This document shows, in pieces, positions 19,709-28,913 of a stretch of DNA of 64,000 nucleotides. This stretch comes from Negativicutes bacterium (GTDB lineage Bacteria; Bacillota; Negativicutes; Anaeromusales; Anaeromusaceae). Below the pieces are notes generated by a model. The model was not told the origin of the DNA. It was given only the letters and a program-made list of their open reading frames with translations, and made no database searches. The stretch covers positions 1-64,000 of the forward strand of contig SAAJ01000010.1 of NCBI GenBank assembly GCA_009929485.1. Direction: 5' to 3'. The position numbers and the translations under genes were made by a program. The number at the start of each line of letters is the position of its first letter. The first letter of the stretch is position 1.

Positions 19709-20154
19709 GAGCCGTTGTACAGCGTACAAAATCTTCCAGCGTGACCGTAGACGGCCGCTTGGTTGGCGCCATCGGCCCGGGCTTGACGGTGCTTTTAGGA
19801 GTAGGAGAAGGAGATACGGCTAAAGATGCGGTGTATTTGGCCGATAAAATTGTTGGCTTGCGAATTTTCCATGACGAAGCAGGGAAAATGAATTGTTCCC
19901 TTAAAGATGTAGGCGGTTCTTTATTGGTTATTTCCCAATTTACCTTGTATGGAGACTGCCGCAAAGGACGGCGTCCTGGGTTTGACCAGGCCGCGCCGCC
20001 GGGGGAAGCAAAAGCTCTTTATGAATATTTTTTGTCTCTTTGTCGAGAAAAGGAGCTGACGGTGGCCGCCGGGGAGTTTCAGGCGGAGATGCTTGTGGCT
20101 TTGGAAAACGACGGACCGGTTACTATCTTGCTGGATAGCCGAAAATTATTTTAA
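19705..20154 (+). CDS. dtd: D-aminoacyl-tRNA deacylase
   Basis: This 149-residue homodimeric enzyme removes D-amino acids and glycine mis-attached to tRNA. The two active-site motifs are present: SQFTLYGD at about residue 77 and NDGPVT near residue 133. It starts with a GTG overlapping the rel stop, so it is translationally coupled. The rel-dtd pair is widely conserved. Confidence 0.96.
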   Translation: MRAVVQRTKSSSVTVDGRLVGAIGPGLTVLLGVGEGDTAKDAVYLADKIVGLRIFHDEAGKMNCSLKDVGGSLLVISQFTLYGDCRKGRRPGFDQAAPPGEAKALYEYFLSLCREKELTVAAGEFQAEMLVALENDGPVTILLDSRKLF

Positions 20155-20180
20155 GATACATGGGTAAGGAGAACCAAGGA

Positions 20181-20801
20181 ATGGAAATTATTCAACTGCC
20201 AGTAGGGCCTTTGGGTACGAACTGTTATATTGTGATTAGCAAGGAAGAGCATGTGGCGATGGTCATTGATCCTGGCGGCAACGGCGGTGATATTTTGCGC
20301 AACCTGCGCGAAAAAAACGCTGTCTTAACCTATATTGTCAATACCCACGGCCATGCAGACCATATTGCGGCTAATGGTATTTTAGCGGAAGCTACCGGCG
20401 CATCTGTGCTGATTCACGAAGCAGATGCTGCAATGTTGACAAGTCCGCACCGAAATCTTTCGACCTTTATTGGTGATGCGGTTATTTTAAAACCAGCCGA
20501 CTCGTTTCTTAAAGCAGGGGACGTATTGACGCTGGGAGCGCTTTCTTTTACCATTTTAGAAACGCCGGGTCATACGCCAGGCGGTCTCAGTCTTTACGGC
20601 GAAGGCGTTTTGTTCAGCGGGGACACGCTTTTTGCAGAATCCGTAGGCCGAACTGATTTTCCCGGCGGTTCCCATCAACAATTGCTGGCAAGCATTCAAG
20701 AACAGCTTTTTGCGTTGCCGGGAGAAACCAAAGTATTACCAGGCCACGGGCCCAGCACGACTATCGGCTGGGAAAAAGAGCATAACCCGTTTATTTTTTA
20801 G
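20181..20801 (+). CDS. MBL-fold metallo-hydrolase (glyoxalase II-like)
   Basis: A 206-residue metallo-beta-lactamase-fold protein with the binuclear metal motif THGHADH (residues 55-61), a later H in ETPGHTPG, D in FSGDTLF and H in LPGHGP. The fold matches YcbL/glyoxalase II-like hydrolases found next to rel-dtd in many Firmicutes. The substrate is unknown; a thioester hydrolase role is likely but not proven. The ATG at 20181 fits the family start MEIIQLPVGPLGTNCYI. Confidence 0.87.
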   Translation: MEIIQLPVGPLGTNCYIVISKEEHVAMVIDPGGNGGDILRNLREKNAVLTYIVNTHGHADHIAANGILAEATGASVLIHEADAAMLTSPHRNLSTFIGDAVILKPADSFLKAGDVLTLGALSFTILETPGHTPGGLSLYGEGVLFSGDTLFAESVGRTDFPGGSHQQLLASIQEQLFALPGETKVLPGHGPSTTIGWEKEHNPFIF

Positions 20802-20828
20802 GCAAACAGCCGAAAGGGTGTGGAGTTT

Positions 20829-21278
20829 ATGCAACTTGATATGACAGATGTGCGGAAAACTTTTCGCGAACGGCAGTTTAAGCTGACGCCGCAAAGACAA
20901 ATTATTTTGCAAGCCTTTCTAAATCATCAAGATGAACATCTTTGCGCGGAAGACGTCCATCAAATCGTGCGCCGCGAAGCGCCGGAGATCGGTTTGGCTA
21001 CTGTTTATCGTACGCTGGATCTGCTGAGCGAACTGGATCTGCTGCAGAAAATGGACTTTGGCGATGGCCGCAGCCGCTATGAAATCAATGGGCCGGACAC
21101 CGGACATCATCACCATCATTTGATCTGTGTTTCCTGCGGCAAAGTAAAGGAATTTGAAGACGATCTTCTGGATTCTTTAGAAGCGGTCATTTCAGAACGC
21201 AGCAAGTTTCAAATTGTTGACCATCAGGTCAAGTTTTACGGTTATTGTCAGGAGTGCCAGAAAAAGAATGATGCTTGA
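20829..21278 (+). CDS. fur: Fur-family metalloregulator
   Basis: A 149-residue winged-helix repressor with the DNA-recognition segment LATVYRTLDLL. The metal-binding histidine run (HHHHHLICVSCG, residues 93-104) and the structural zinc pairs C100/C103 and C140/C143 are present. Fur, Zur and PerR share this layout. The position next to heme gene hemZ favours iron (Fur) or peroxide (PerR) sensing. The start at 20829 gives the usual N-terminus; a GTG at 20820 is also in frame. hemZ overlaps its end by 11 bases. Confidence 0.88.
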   Translation: MQLDMTDVRKTFRERQFKLTPQRQIILQAFLNHQDEHLCAEDVHQIVRREAPEIGLATVYRTLDLLSELDLLQKMDFGDGRSRYEINGPDTGHHHHHLICVSCGKVKEFEDDLLDSLEAVISERSKFQIVDHQVKFYGYCQECQKKNDA

Positions 21279-22740
21279 TGGATATATTCGTACAACAGCA
21301 GACCAAGGAGATGACCGCGCCGTACAGGATGTAATGAGCCTGTACGGTATTCCTCTTGTTAAGGAAACTACTGCCAACACCTTGGTCGTAGGCAGCGAGC
21401 TGTTGCCGGATCGGGTGGTTACGTCCCTTGCCTGGCAAGGAAAAACGTGGCAAGAGACGCATGAAATCGTCATTTTTCATGCGCAAGATCAGGCTGCGCC
21501 TGGGCGGGTGGTGCGGCGCAATCTGGCTTTATTGCTGGAGCAGGCCGTACAGCTTCCTCGCAGTTCGTGGGGGATACTGCGAGGCGTTCGGCCGGGGAAA
21601 ATAGTCCGGCGTCTCTTCGATGAAGGATATACCAAGGCGGATATTGCTGCGGTTTTCGAACAAGAATACTTGGCAGCGCCGGAAAAAGCGGCTCTGCTGC
21701 TGGAAATAGCCCTGCGGCAGCGAGATATTCTGCCGCCGGAAACACCCCGCTCTGTTGGGGTATATGTGGGGATTCCTTTTTGTCCCAGCCGCTGCTTATA
21801 CTGTTCGTTTCCTTCGTTTGTATTACCGCCCCAAGAGAAGCTGCAGATTTTTATGCAAGCCCTTAAGGCGGATATTGTGAGCGCCGGCCATCTTTTGCGT
21901 CAGCAGCTCTTGCAGATGGAGACCCTCTATATCGGCGGCGGTACGCCGACAAGTCTGCCAGCCAAGGAACTAGAGCAGCTTCTTTCTTGGATCCAGGAGT
22001 ACTTGGGCAGGCCGAAGCTAGGGGAGTGGACGGTGGAAGCAGGACGCCCGGACAGTCTGAATGCAGAGAAGATTGCCGTGCTCAAAGGCTTTCCAATTTC
22101 GCGTTTGAGCTTAAATCCGCAATCAATGCAGGAAAAAACGCTGCAAAGGATTGGACGGAAGCATAGTGTACAGGATATAATAGAAATGTTCGCCTCTTTG
22201 CGGCAAAACGGTTTTAGCAATATAAACATGGATATTATTCTGGGTTTGCCTGGTGAAACGCCAGCTGATGTGCAGCATACGCTGCGGGAAATCGCTAAGC
22301 TTTCCCCAGAAAGCCTGACGGTTCATACATTGGCTCTTAAGCGGGGATCCGCGTTGGCGGAAAAGCTGCTTTTGCAGGAAGAAGTACCGTTGCCTGACGC
22401 CGCTGCGGTGGCGGAGATGATTGAAGCCTCGAAAAATGGCGCTAGAGCGATGGGGATGGCGCCATACTATCTTTATCGCCAAAAGCAGATGGCAGGCCAG
22501 TTTGAAAATATCGGCTACGCCAAAGAGGGACGCGAATGCGCTTATAACATTCGCGTTATTGAAGAACGCCAGAGCATCTTGGGAATTGGCCCTCATGCAA
22601 CAAGTAAAATTGTTGAACCAGACGGTTATCGACTGCATAATTGTTATCATGCCAAGCAGGTAGACTGCTACATACGCGATATCGATCGCTACATTGCAAA
22701 CCGTGAAGACGCATTTAGGCGTTTTGCGGGAAGGGAGTGA
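21268..22740 (+). CDS. hemZ: Radical-SAM coproporphyrinogen III oxidase-like protein HemZ
   Basis: This protein of about 490 residues has an N-terminal region of roughly 160 residues typical of HemZ, then the radical-SAM motif CPSRCLYC (C-x3-C-x2-C), GGGTPT for SAM binding and the HemN-like core. HemZ is reported to act in anaerobic oxygen-independent coproporphyrinogen decarboxylation, though some HemN-like proteins are heme chaperones. Two adjacent ATGs (21268, 21271) lie inside the end of fur, so expression is coupled to the iron regulator. Confidence 0.88.
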   Translation: MMLDGYIRTTADQGDDRAVQDVMSLYGIPLVKETTANTLVVGSELLPDRVVTSLAWQGKTWQETHEIVIFHAQDQAAPGRVVRRNLALLLEQAVQLPRSSWGILRGVRPGKIVRRLFDEGYTKADIAAVFEQEYLAAPEKAALLLEIALRQRDILPPETPRSVGVYVGIPFCPSRCLYCSFPSFVLPPQEKLQIFMQALKADIVSAGHLLRQQLLQMETLYIGGGTPTSLPAKELEQLLSWIQEYLGRPKLGEWTVEAGRPDSLNAEKIAVLKGFPISRLSLNPQSMQEKTLQRIGRKHSVQDIIEMFASLRQNGFSNINMDIILGLPGETPADVQHTLREIAKLSPESLTVHTLALKRGSALAEKLLLQEEVPLPDAAAVAEMIEASKNGARAMGMAPYYLYRQKQMAGQFENIGYAKEGRECAYNIRVIEERQSILGIGPHATSKIVEPDGYRLHNCYHAKQVDCYIRDIDRYIANREDAFRRFAGRE

Positions 22741-22745
22741 CCAAT

Positions 22746-24014
22746 TTGCTGACAAGCGCACCTCGAGGTACTAAAGACATTTTGCCTGCAGCCAGCGCGC
22801 AATGGCAAAAGCTAGAGAAAACCATCCGCCAGCTGTGCAGCCGTTTTGGCTACCAGGAAATTCGCACACCTGTTTTCGAACATACAGAGCTGTTCATTCG
22901 GGGTATTGGCGAGACCACCGATGTGGTGGAAAAAGAAATGTATACCTTTACTGACCGCGGCGAACGCAGCCTGACTTTGCGTCCGGAAAATACGGCTTCC
23001 GTCGTGCGGGCGTATCTGGAAAACAAATTGTATGGTGAAGCTGAACAGCCCACCAAACTGTTTTACATGGGTCCTATGTTTCGCTATGACCGTCCGCAAG
23101 CAGGCCGTTATCGCCAATTTCATCAATTTGGCGTAGAAGTCCTCGGCGCAGCAGCGCCAACGGTGGATGCAGAAGCTATTGCGTTAGCTATCCAGCTTTT
23201 CCAAGGACTGGGACTTACAGAACTCACTTTATTCATTAATTCCGTGGGCTGCCCGACATGCCGGCCTGCTTATCGGGAGCAACTGCAGAACTATTTGCGG
23301 CCGCAGTTGGATTCACTGTGCCCGGACTGCAAAAGCCGCTTTGACCGCAATCCGATGCGCATTCTGGACTGCAAAAGCGAAGCTTGCCGCCAGGCCAGCC
23401 AAGGAGCGCCGCAGATGCTGGATTGCCTCTGCGAAGAATGCCATGACCATTTTGCCGGTCTAAAAGCGTTGCTGGATGCTGCTGAGATTCCGTACAGTAT
23501 CAACACCAATCTGGTGCGCGGCCTGGATTATTACACCAAAACCGCTTTTGAAATTCAGTACGCTCCTTTGGGCGCGCAAAGCGCCGTCTGCGGCGGCGGC
23601 CGCTATGACGGACTTGTAGCCCAATGCGGCGGTCCGGATACTCCTGGTATCGGCTTTGCTGTCGGCTTGGAACGTTTGCTGCTGGCGTTGGAAAAGCAGG
23701 AACTGCTTCCAGCTGCAACTCGCTGCAGTGACGTGTTTATCGCTCCCTTGGGGAAAGAACAGACGCCGATGGCCTTTGCGCTGCTGTTGCAGCTGCGTAA
23801 AGAAGGTCTGACTGCGGACATGGATTTTCTGGGACGCAGCTTGAAGGCGCAGCTTAAACAGGCTAATCGCCAAAAGGCGCGCTTTGCGCTGCTGCTGGGC
23901 GAGGAAGAACAGGCCAATCAGCAAGTGCTGTTGAAGGATTTGGAAACCAGCGAACAACGCTTGGTAAATGCCCAGGAGGCAATTAACGCCATAAAAGAAG
24001 AGATGGGGGAATAG
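22746..24014 (+). CDS. hisS: Histidyl-tRNA synthetase
   Basis: A class II synthetase of 422 residues. Motif 2 is seen in [17 protein letters not shown], the histidine A motif as [14 protein letters not shown], and motif 3 as [12 protein letters not shown]. The C-terminal anticodon-binding domain is complete. The TTG at 22746 is preferred because it sits 8 bases after AAGGGAG and gives the family start [10 protein letters not shown]; a GTG at 22737 overlaps the ribosome site. No T-box leader fits in the few bases upstream. Confidence 0.96.
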   Translation: MLTSAPRGTKDILPAASAQWQKLEKTIRQLCSRFGYQEIRTPVFEHTELFIRGIGETTDVVEKEMYTFTDRGERSLTLRPENTASVVRAYLENKLYGEAEQPTKLFYMGPMFRYDRPQAGRYRQFHQFGVEVLGAAAPTVDAEAIALAIQLFQGLGLTELTLFINSVGCPTCRPAYREQLQNYLRPQLDSLCPDCKSRFDRNPMRILDCKSEACRQASQGAPQMLDCLCEECHDHFAGLKALLDAAEIPYSINTNLVRGLDYYTKTAFEIQYAPLGAQSAVCGGGRYDGLVAQCGGPDTPGIGFAVGLERLLLALEKQELLPAATRCSDVFIAPLGKEQTPMAFALLLQLRKEGLTADMDFLGRSLKAQLKQANRQKARFALLLGEEEQANQQVLLKDLETSEQRLVNAQEAINAIKEEMGE

Positions 24015-24018
24015 CAAG

Positions 24019-25809
24019 ATGTTAGATACAATGACAGGCTGGGTGCGCACACACAGCTGTAACGATTTACGGGCAGATCACCAGGGCCAGGAGGTTATTC
24101 TTTGCGGCTGGGCTGCTAGACGCCGCGATCACGGCGGCTTGATCTTCGTGGATCTTCGGGATCGCTCCGGCATGGTTCAGCTGGTTTTTGCTCCGGAAGT
24201 GGGCGAAGAGGCTTTTCGCAAAGCGGAAACCGTGCGTTCCGAGTTCGTTTTAGCGATAAAAGGCGAAGTGCGCAGCCGCGACGCTGCTACGGTAAATTCC
24301 AACATGGACACCGGCGCTGTTGAAGTATTCTGCCGGGAATTGCGCATTCTCAATGCCGCTAAAACGCCGCCGTTCTACATCCAAGATGATGTGGACGTTG
24401 ATGAAATGGTGCGTTTGAAATATCGTTATTTGGATCTGCGTCGGCCGGAAATGCAGCGTAACCTAATGTTGCGTCATCGCGTGACCAAAGCCATGCGCGA
24501 CTTTTTTGACAATCAGGGCTTTTGCGAAGTGGAAACGCCCATGTTGACGAAAAGCTCTCCTGAAGGCGCGCGTGACTATCTTGTGCCTAGCCGCGTGAAT
24601 CCAGGTCGCTTCTATGCGTTGCCGCAGTCTCCGCAGTTGTTCAAACAGCTGCTGATGGTAGCGGGCATGGAAAAGTACTTCCAGATCGTACGCTGCTTCC
24701 GCGATGAAGATTTGCGCGCTGATCGTCAGCCGGAATTTACTCAGTTGGACGTTGAGATGTCCTTTATTGATAGAGAACAAATTCTGTCGATGATGGAGCG
24801 TTTGGTAGCCCATCTTTTCGAAGAAGCCCTGGGTGAAACCATTGCTACTCCTATGCTGCGCATGACCTATGACGAGGCGATGAGCCGTTACGGTTCGGAC
24901 AAGCCGGATTTGCGCTTTGAGATGGAACTTATTGATGTGTCCGAGGTTATCCGCGGTTCGAACTTCAAAGTGTTCGAAAGCGTGCTGCAAAACGGCGGAC
25001 AGGTCAAAGCGATTAACGTCAAAGGCTATGCAGGCATTCCGCGGCGCGAACTGGACGGCTTGGTGGATTTTGTGGCTCCCTACGGCGCCAAAGGTCTGGC
25101 TTGGATGTGTTTCCAAGCAGACGGCATCAAATCGCCGATCGCCAAATTCTTCAGCGAAGACATGCTGGCTGAATTGGCTAAAGCTGCCGGCGCCGTCGAA
25201 GGCGATTTGCTGCTGATGGTAGCGGATAAACCCTCTGTTGTAGCCAATGCCTTGGGACATTTGCGTTTGGAAATGGCGAAACGTCTTAACTTGATTGACG
25301 AAAACAAGTTGTGCTTCTTGTGGGTAGTTGACTTTCCGATGTTCGAGTACGATGAAGAAGAAAAACGCTGGGTGGCGATGCATCACCCCTTCACCTCGCC
25401 TCGGGACGAAGATATGGAATTCTTGGAAAGCGATCCAGGACGTATCTATGCGAAAGCCTACGACATGGTGCTCAACGGCACGGAAATCGGCGGCGGCAGC
25501 ATCCGTATTTACCAACGTCCGATTCAGGAAAAGGTATTCAAAGCCATTGGCTTGACGCCGGAAGAAGCATATAGCAAATTCGGCTATCTCTTAGACGCTT
25601 TTGAGTACGGCACTCCGCCCCATGGCGGCATTGCATTTGGTTTGGACCGTCTGGTAATGCTTATGGCGAAACGTCCTTCCATCCGCGACGTTATTGCTTT
25701 CCCCAAAACGCAAAGCGCCAGCTGCGCTATGACGCAAGCGCCCAGTGACGTGTCTGAACGTCAGCTGCGGGAATTGCATATTAAGTCGACCGTTATTGCT
25801 AAAAGCTAA
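24019..25809 (+). CDS. aspS: Aspartyl-tRNA synthetase
   Basis: A 596-residue bacterial-type AspRS: N-terminal OB anticodon domain ([11 protein letters not shown] at the start), class II motifs ([18 protein letters not shown], and [11 protein letters not shown] near the end) and the inserted GAD domain around residues 290-420. It follows hisS by 4 bp, the conserved Firmicute hisS-aspS pair. Whether it also charges tRNA-Asn cannot be decided from this window, as neither asnS nor gatCAB is here. Confidence 0.97.
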   Translation: MLDTMTGWVRTHSCNDLRADHQGQEVILCGWAARRRDHGGLIFVDLRDRSGMVQLVFAPEVGEEAFRKAETVRSEFVLAIKGEVRSRDAATVNSNMDTGAVEVFCRELRILNAAKTPPFYIQDDVDVDEMVRLKYRYLDLRRPEMQRNLMLRHRVTKAMRDFFDNQGFCEVETPMLTKSSPEGARDYLVPSRVNPGRFYALPQSPQLFKQLLMVAGMEKYFQIVRCFRDEDLRADRQPEFTQLDVEMSFIDREQILSMMERLVAHLFEEALGETIATPMLRMTYDEAMSRYGSDKPDLRFEMELIDVSEVIRGSNFKVFESVLQNGGQVKAINVKGYAGIPRRELDGLVDFVAPYGAKGLAWMCFQADGIKSPIAKFFSEDMLAELAKAAGAVEGDLLLMVADKPSVVANALGHLRLEMAKRLNLIDENKLCFLWVVDFPMFEYDEEEKRWVAMHHPFTSPRDEDMEFLESDPGRIYAKAYDMVLNGTEIGGGSIRIYQRPIQEKVFKAIGLTPEEAYSKFGYLLDAFEYGTPPHGGIAFGLDRLVMLMAKRPSIRDVIAFPKTQSASCAMTQAPSDVSERQLRELHIKSTVIAKS

Positions 25810-25859
25810 GGTTTCTTTTCTTTCAGCCAGGCTTCAAAGCGCAGAAAACCAGGCGACAC

Positions 25860-25888
25860 TTGTCAAATAGCGATAATTCTGCTATTAT
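25860..25888 (+). promoter_or_regulatory. Sigma-A promoter of 6S RNA
   Basis: TTGTCA (25860-25865) and TATTAT (25883-25888) are separated by exactly 17 bases, giving a start near 25895. This is one of the best promoters in the window and serves the non-coding RNA that follows. Confidence 0.8.
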
Positions 25889-25894
25889 GAAGTT

Positions 25895-26098
25895 GAAGAA
25901 AAGAGCAACACTCTTAACCCGACTGTGTGCGTATGCTGCCTGGTATGTTTTGAGCCAACACTTTTACGACGGGAGTCCGGTCTCTGAATAAGACGTGCAG
26001 GCCCTTTACGGGGATCCATTGATTTTTCAGGAGGGCACCCACCTGCTAACGCAGGTTCAAAACTAGTGGGCGAGACGGCATGGTGGGGTTAGTTTTTT
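25895..26098 (+). ncRNA. ssrS: 6S RNA
   Basis: The 390-bp gap between aspS and tcdA holds a structured RNA gene. This is the site of a 6S RNA (bsrA) in Bacillus. Its ends pair: TAACCCGACTGTG (25915-25927) with the segment at 26079-26091, thirteen pairs with one mismatch and two G-T pairs. The 3' arm resembles 6S from other Firmicutes (GAGGGCACCCACCTG, AGGTTCAAAACT, GACGGCA). A T-run follows at 26093. 6S RNA mimics an open promoter and traps sigma-A RNA polymerase in stationary phase. The precise ends are estimated. Confidence 0.83.
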
Positions 26099-26112
26099 CA
26101 TAACAATTTTTT

Positions 26113-26140
26113 AGACTCGACAATTTTGTCGAGTCTTTTT
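26113..26140 (+). terminator. Terminator downstream of 6S RNA
   Basis: A perfect 11-bp stem, AGACTCGACAA with TTGTCGAGTCT, closes on two bases and is followed by a T-run. It separates the 6S RNA unit from tcdA. Confidence 0.93.
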
Positions 26141-26199
26141 ACCTATTATGAGAGCTCTATGTTGTGTTTTCTTAGATCATGCAGGAGGCTTCTTTAACT

Positions 26200-26916
26200 A
26201 TGCATCGTTTTTCACGCACCGAAATGCTTATAGGTTCTCAAGGATTACAGACCTTGCAAAATTCCGCTGTGGCCGTTTTTGGCGTCGGCGGCGTTGGCTC
26301 CTTTGCGGTAGAAGCCTTGGCGCGAGCAGGGATTGGTCAACTGACGTTAATTGATCATGATGTGGTTAGCCTAACGAATTTAAACCGACAGCTGCCGGCT
26401 TTATCAAGCACCATCGGGCTGCCTAAAGCCGCCGTGCTGAAAGAGCGAATTTTGGATATTAACCCGGATTGTCAAGTGGAAGTCATTCTAGAAGCCTATG
26501 GAGAAGAAAAAGGAGACTGGCTGCGGCCTGAACGTTGGAATTTCATTGTGGATGCCATCGATTCAATGGATGCTAAAATTGATTTGCTTGTCCGCGCCCA
26601 TCGTCTCGGCATACCCATTGTCTCGAGCATGGGCGCAGGCAATAAGCTGGACCCTGAGGCTTTTCATATTGTAGATATTGCTAAAACCCACACTTGCCCT
26701 ATGGCCAGAAACGTCAGACGTCTTTTGAAACAAGCAGGAATCACTAAAGGAATTCCTGTGGTGTTTTCTACGGAAAAGCCCTTTGCTTCGGCTGACGCCG
26801 AGCCGGAAGAAGCCCATTTGCGCCGCCAGGTGCCGGGAAGCATTTCCTTTGTTCCCTCTACGGCGGGGCTGTTATTAGCCGGCTATGTTGTGCGTTCCTT
26901 GCTGCGTTTAGCATAG
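26200..26916 (+). CDS. tcdA: tRNA threonylcarbamoyladenosine dehydratase TcdA (YrvM, ThiF/E1-like)
   Basis: A 238-residue E1-like protein with the nucleotide-binding FGVGGVGSFAVEALARAG and substrate-adenylation region DHDVVSLTNLNRQ. TcdA cyclises t6A at position 37 of ANN-decoding tRNAs. The ATG at 26200 is used because an earlier in-frame ATG (26179) precedes the CAGGAGG ribosome site. The order aspS-6S RNA-tcdA-rarA matches Bacillus (aspS-bsrA-yrvM-yrvN). Confidence 0.93.
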   Translation: MHRFSRTEMLIGSQGLQTLQNSAVAVFGVGGVGSFAVEALARAGIGQLTLIDHDVVSLTNLNRQLPALSSTIGLPKAAVLKERILDINPDCQVEVILEAYGEEKGDWLRPERWNFIVDAIDSMDAKIDLLVRAHRLGIPIVSSMGAGNKLDPEAFHIVDIAKTHTCPMARNVRRLLKQAGITKGIPVVFSTEKPFASADAEPEEAHLRRQVPGSISFVPSTAGLLLAGYVVRSLLRLA

Positions 26917-26936
26917 GAACAAAGGAGGCTGTTATT

Positions 26937-28268
26937 TTGGATTTGTTTTCATTGGCTGAAGAGAAGAACACGAACCGCAAACCACTCGCCGTGCGCATGC
27001 GCCCGCAAAAGCTATCTGAACTGGCAGGGCAGGAGCATCTTCTTAGTCCCGACTCTTTTCTGCGGCGTATGATTCAGGCGGATACGCTGCCCAGCCTGGT
27101 TTTGTACGGTCCCTCCGGTACAGGAAAGACGACATTGGCGGAACTGATCGCCACTACTACCGGAGCGGTTTTTGAGCGCCTGAACGCGGTAACTGCGGGC
27201 ACGGCGGATTTGCGCAAAGAACTGGCGGCAGCGCAGGAACGACGCCAGCTCTATGGCAAAGCTACCATTCTTTTTGTCGATGAGTTTCATCGTTTTAACA
27301 AAGCCCAGCAGGATGTGCTGCTGCCTTATGTAGAGGATGGGCGGATTACGCTGATCGGCGCCACGACGGAAAACCCTTATTTTGAAATTAACGGGCCCTT
27401 GCTTTCGCGCATGCGGGTTTTGCGTCTGAAGCCGTTGACTCCGCAACAACTGGAAGCTCTGCTTAAGCGGGCCCTGGAAGATAAAGAGCGCGGTTTGGGC
27501 AAAAGACATTTGCAGGCGGAAGCTTCTCTTTGGAGCGGTATTACCGGCTTAGCCGGCGGCGACGCACGTACCGCCTTGAATCTTCTGGAGCAATGCGCCG
27601 CCATGGTGGAAGATGAGGCAACGCTGAATTTGGCGGTGTTAGAAAAAGTTGCCGACGAAAAGCTGCAGCGTTTTGACAAAAACGGCGACGCTCATTACGA
27701 TACAGTATCCGCGTTTATTAAGAGTATGCGAGGCTCCGATCCAGATGCGGCAGTACATTATTTGGCCCGGCTGTTGGCTGCAGGGGAGGATTTGCAATTT
27801 ATTGCGCGGCGCATCGTAATTTGTGCGGCCGAAGACGTGGGCAACGCCGATCCCCGGGCGCTGGTACTGGCTATGGCGGCGGCTGAGGCGGCCCGTTTTG
27901 TAGGCTTGCCGGAAGCGCGCATTCCTTTGGCTCAGGCGGTCGTCTATATTGCGACGGCGCCCAAAAGCAATGCCTCTTATCTGGCTATTGACGCAGCCTT
28001 AGGAGATGTGCGTCATCAGGAATGCGGCAGCGTTCCGCTGCATCTACGAGACGCTCATTATCGCGGCGCCGCCCATTTTGGTCATGGCGCGGAGTATCGC
28101 TATAGCCACGATTTCCCCGGCCATTGGGTAGATCAAGAGTACTTGCCGGAGCCGCTGCAAGGCCGGCGTTACTATGAAGCCGCTCTGGGACCGGAAAAGA
28201 CGCGCTGGGACGAGACAAAACGCCGTCAAGGGCGGGCCGAGGGGACCGGAACAAGAGTAACGGAGTAA
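26937..28268 (+). CDS. rarA: Replication-associated recombination protein RarA (MgsA)
   Basis: A 443-residue AAA+ ATPase with Walker A GPSGTGKTT, Walker B ILFVDEFHRFNKAQ, sensor GATTENPYFEIN and the C-terminal tetramerisation domain of the family. It acts at stalled replication forks. It starts with TTG at 26937, 8 bases behind AAAGGAGG. The last codons (from about 28249) fall inside a dispersed GGAGTA-type repeat, so the C-terminal tail (GTRVTE) appears to have been supplied by that repeat. Confidence 0.94.
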   Translation: MDLFSLAEEKNTNRKPLAVRMRPQKLSELAGQEHLLSPDSFLRRMIQADTLPSLVLYGPSGTGKTTLAELIATTTGAVFERLNAVTAGTADLRKELAAAQERRQLYGKATILFVDEFHRFNKAQQDVLLPYVEDGRITLIGATTENPYFEINGPLLSRMRVLRLKPLTPQQLEALLKRALEDKERGLGKRHLQAEASLWSGITGLAGGDARTALNLLEQCAAMVEDEATLNLAVLEKVADEKLQRFDKNGDAHYDTVSAFIKSMRGSDPDAAVHYLARLLAAGEDLQFIARRIVICAAEDVGNADPRALVLAMAAAEAARFVGLPEARIPLAQAVVYIATAPKSNASYLAIDAALGDVRHQECGSVPLHLRDAHYRGAAHFGHGAEYRYSHDFPGHWVDQEYLPEPLQGRRYYEAALGPEKTRWDETKRRQGRAEGTGTRVTE

Positions 28269-28280
28269 CAGAGGGATACG
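28249..28280 (+). repeat. GGAGTA-type dispersed repeat, copy 1 (degenerate)
   Basis: The sequence GAACAAGAGTAACGGAGTAA followed by CAGAGGGATACG resembles the copies at 31648-31680 and 50649-50687. It straddles the rarA stop codon (28266-28268). Confidence 0.5.
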
Positions 28281-28326
28281 AAATAATAAGGAATAGTTGC
28301 AAAAGATAAACCTGACTTAGCTTTAA

Positions 28327-28355
28327 AACAACCTCAGATTGGGGTTGTTTTTTTT
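28327..28355 (+). terminator. Terminator after rarA
   Basis: AACAACC pairs with GGTTGTT around a nine-base loop and is followed by eight or more T residues. The -35 element of the next promoter overlaps its descending arm. Confidence 0.85.
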
Positions 28356-28373
28356 CTTGTTATTTGCTATAGT
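28345..28373 (+). promoter_or_regulatory. Candidate promoter of the iscR-iscS-iscU-mnmA operon
   Basis: TTGTTT (28345-28350) and TATAGT (28368-28373) lie 17 bases apart, about 50 bases before the regulator start. The -10 element falls within a palindrome (28360-28385). Confidence 0.5.
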
Positions 28374-28385
28374 AAAAGCAAATAA
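28360..28385. promoter_or_regulatory. Palindromic candidate operator of the IscR-like regulator
   Basis: TTATTTGCT (28360-28368) and its exact reverse complement AGCAAATAA (28377-28385) are separated by eight bases. The dyad of 26 bp is close in size to known IscR-type operators and covers the candidate -10. Autorepression by the Rrf2-family regulator encoded immediately downstream is the simplest reading. Confidence 0.5.
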
Positions 28386-28422
28386 AACCAATCGTATTAG
28401 TCGGAAAAGAAAGGGGATTGCC

Positions 28423-28866
28423 GTGAAGCTATCAACCAAAGGACGTTATGGCGTATCCGCCATGTACGATTTAGCCGTTCATTACGGTCAGGGGCCCATT
28501 TCTTTAAAAAATGTCGCACAGCGTCAAGAAATCTCCGAGCATTACCTGGAGCAGCTGATGGGGACTTTGCGCAAAGCCGGCTTCGTTAAAAGCGTTCGCG
28601 GCGCACAAGGCGGTTACAGCTTAACCAAGACGCCCGAAGAAATTTCGGTAGGCGATATTATCCGCGTGATGGAAGGGCCTATTGCTCCTGTAGACTGTTT
28701 GCTCTCAGGCAAAGAGGATAACAAATACTGTACTAAAGCCTGTACTTGCGTCACCCGCGGCGTATGGGCTAAAGTTGGAGACAGCATTACGCAGGTGTTG
28801 GATTCCATCACTTTGCAAGATTTGTGCAACCAGGTGGAAAATGAGGCAGGAAAACCGCAGCTTTAA
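28423..28866 (+). CDS. iscR: Rrf2-family Fe-S cluster regulator, IscR-like
   Basis: This 147-residue winged-helix protein has the N-terminal signature LSTKGRYGVSAMYDLA and the wing-region residues GAQGGYSL. The Fe-S cysteines are C92, C103, C107 and C109, where IscR has three. Bacillus CymR lacks these cysteines, so an IscR-type [2Fe-2S] sensor is favoured over CymR. It starts at GTG 28423 behind AAAGGGG; an ATG at 28339 would put the coding start inside the terminator. It heads the iscS-iscU-mnmA operon and probably represses it when Fe-S supply is adequate. Confidence 0.87.
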   Translation: MKLSTKGRYGVSAMYDLAVHYGQGPISLKNVAQRQEISEHYLEQLMGTLRKAGFVKSVRGAQGGYSLTKTPEEISVGDIIRVMEGPIAPVDCLLSGKEDNKYCTKACTCVTRGVWAKVGDSITQVLDSITLQDLCNQVENEAGKPQL

Positions 28867-28913
28867 CCTGCGGCTTCATAGGGGAAGGAAAATAAAGGGG
28901 AGGCTTTATTCAC

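Noticed and set aside
18722-19729. Minus-strand open frame of 335 codons
   Set aside because: It mirrors the TGS-to-ACT part of rel. Long antisense frames arise from the codon use of the real gene.
22720-22746. T-box leader for hisS-aspS
   Set aside because: hisS begins almost at the end of hemZ; there is no room for a leader RNA.
24463-25515. Minus-strand open frame of 350 codons
   Set aside because: It is opposite aspS and has no family motif or ribosome site.
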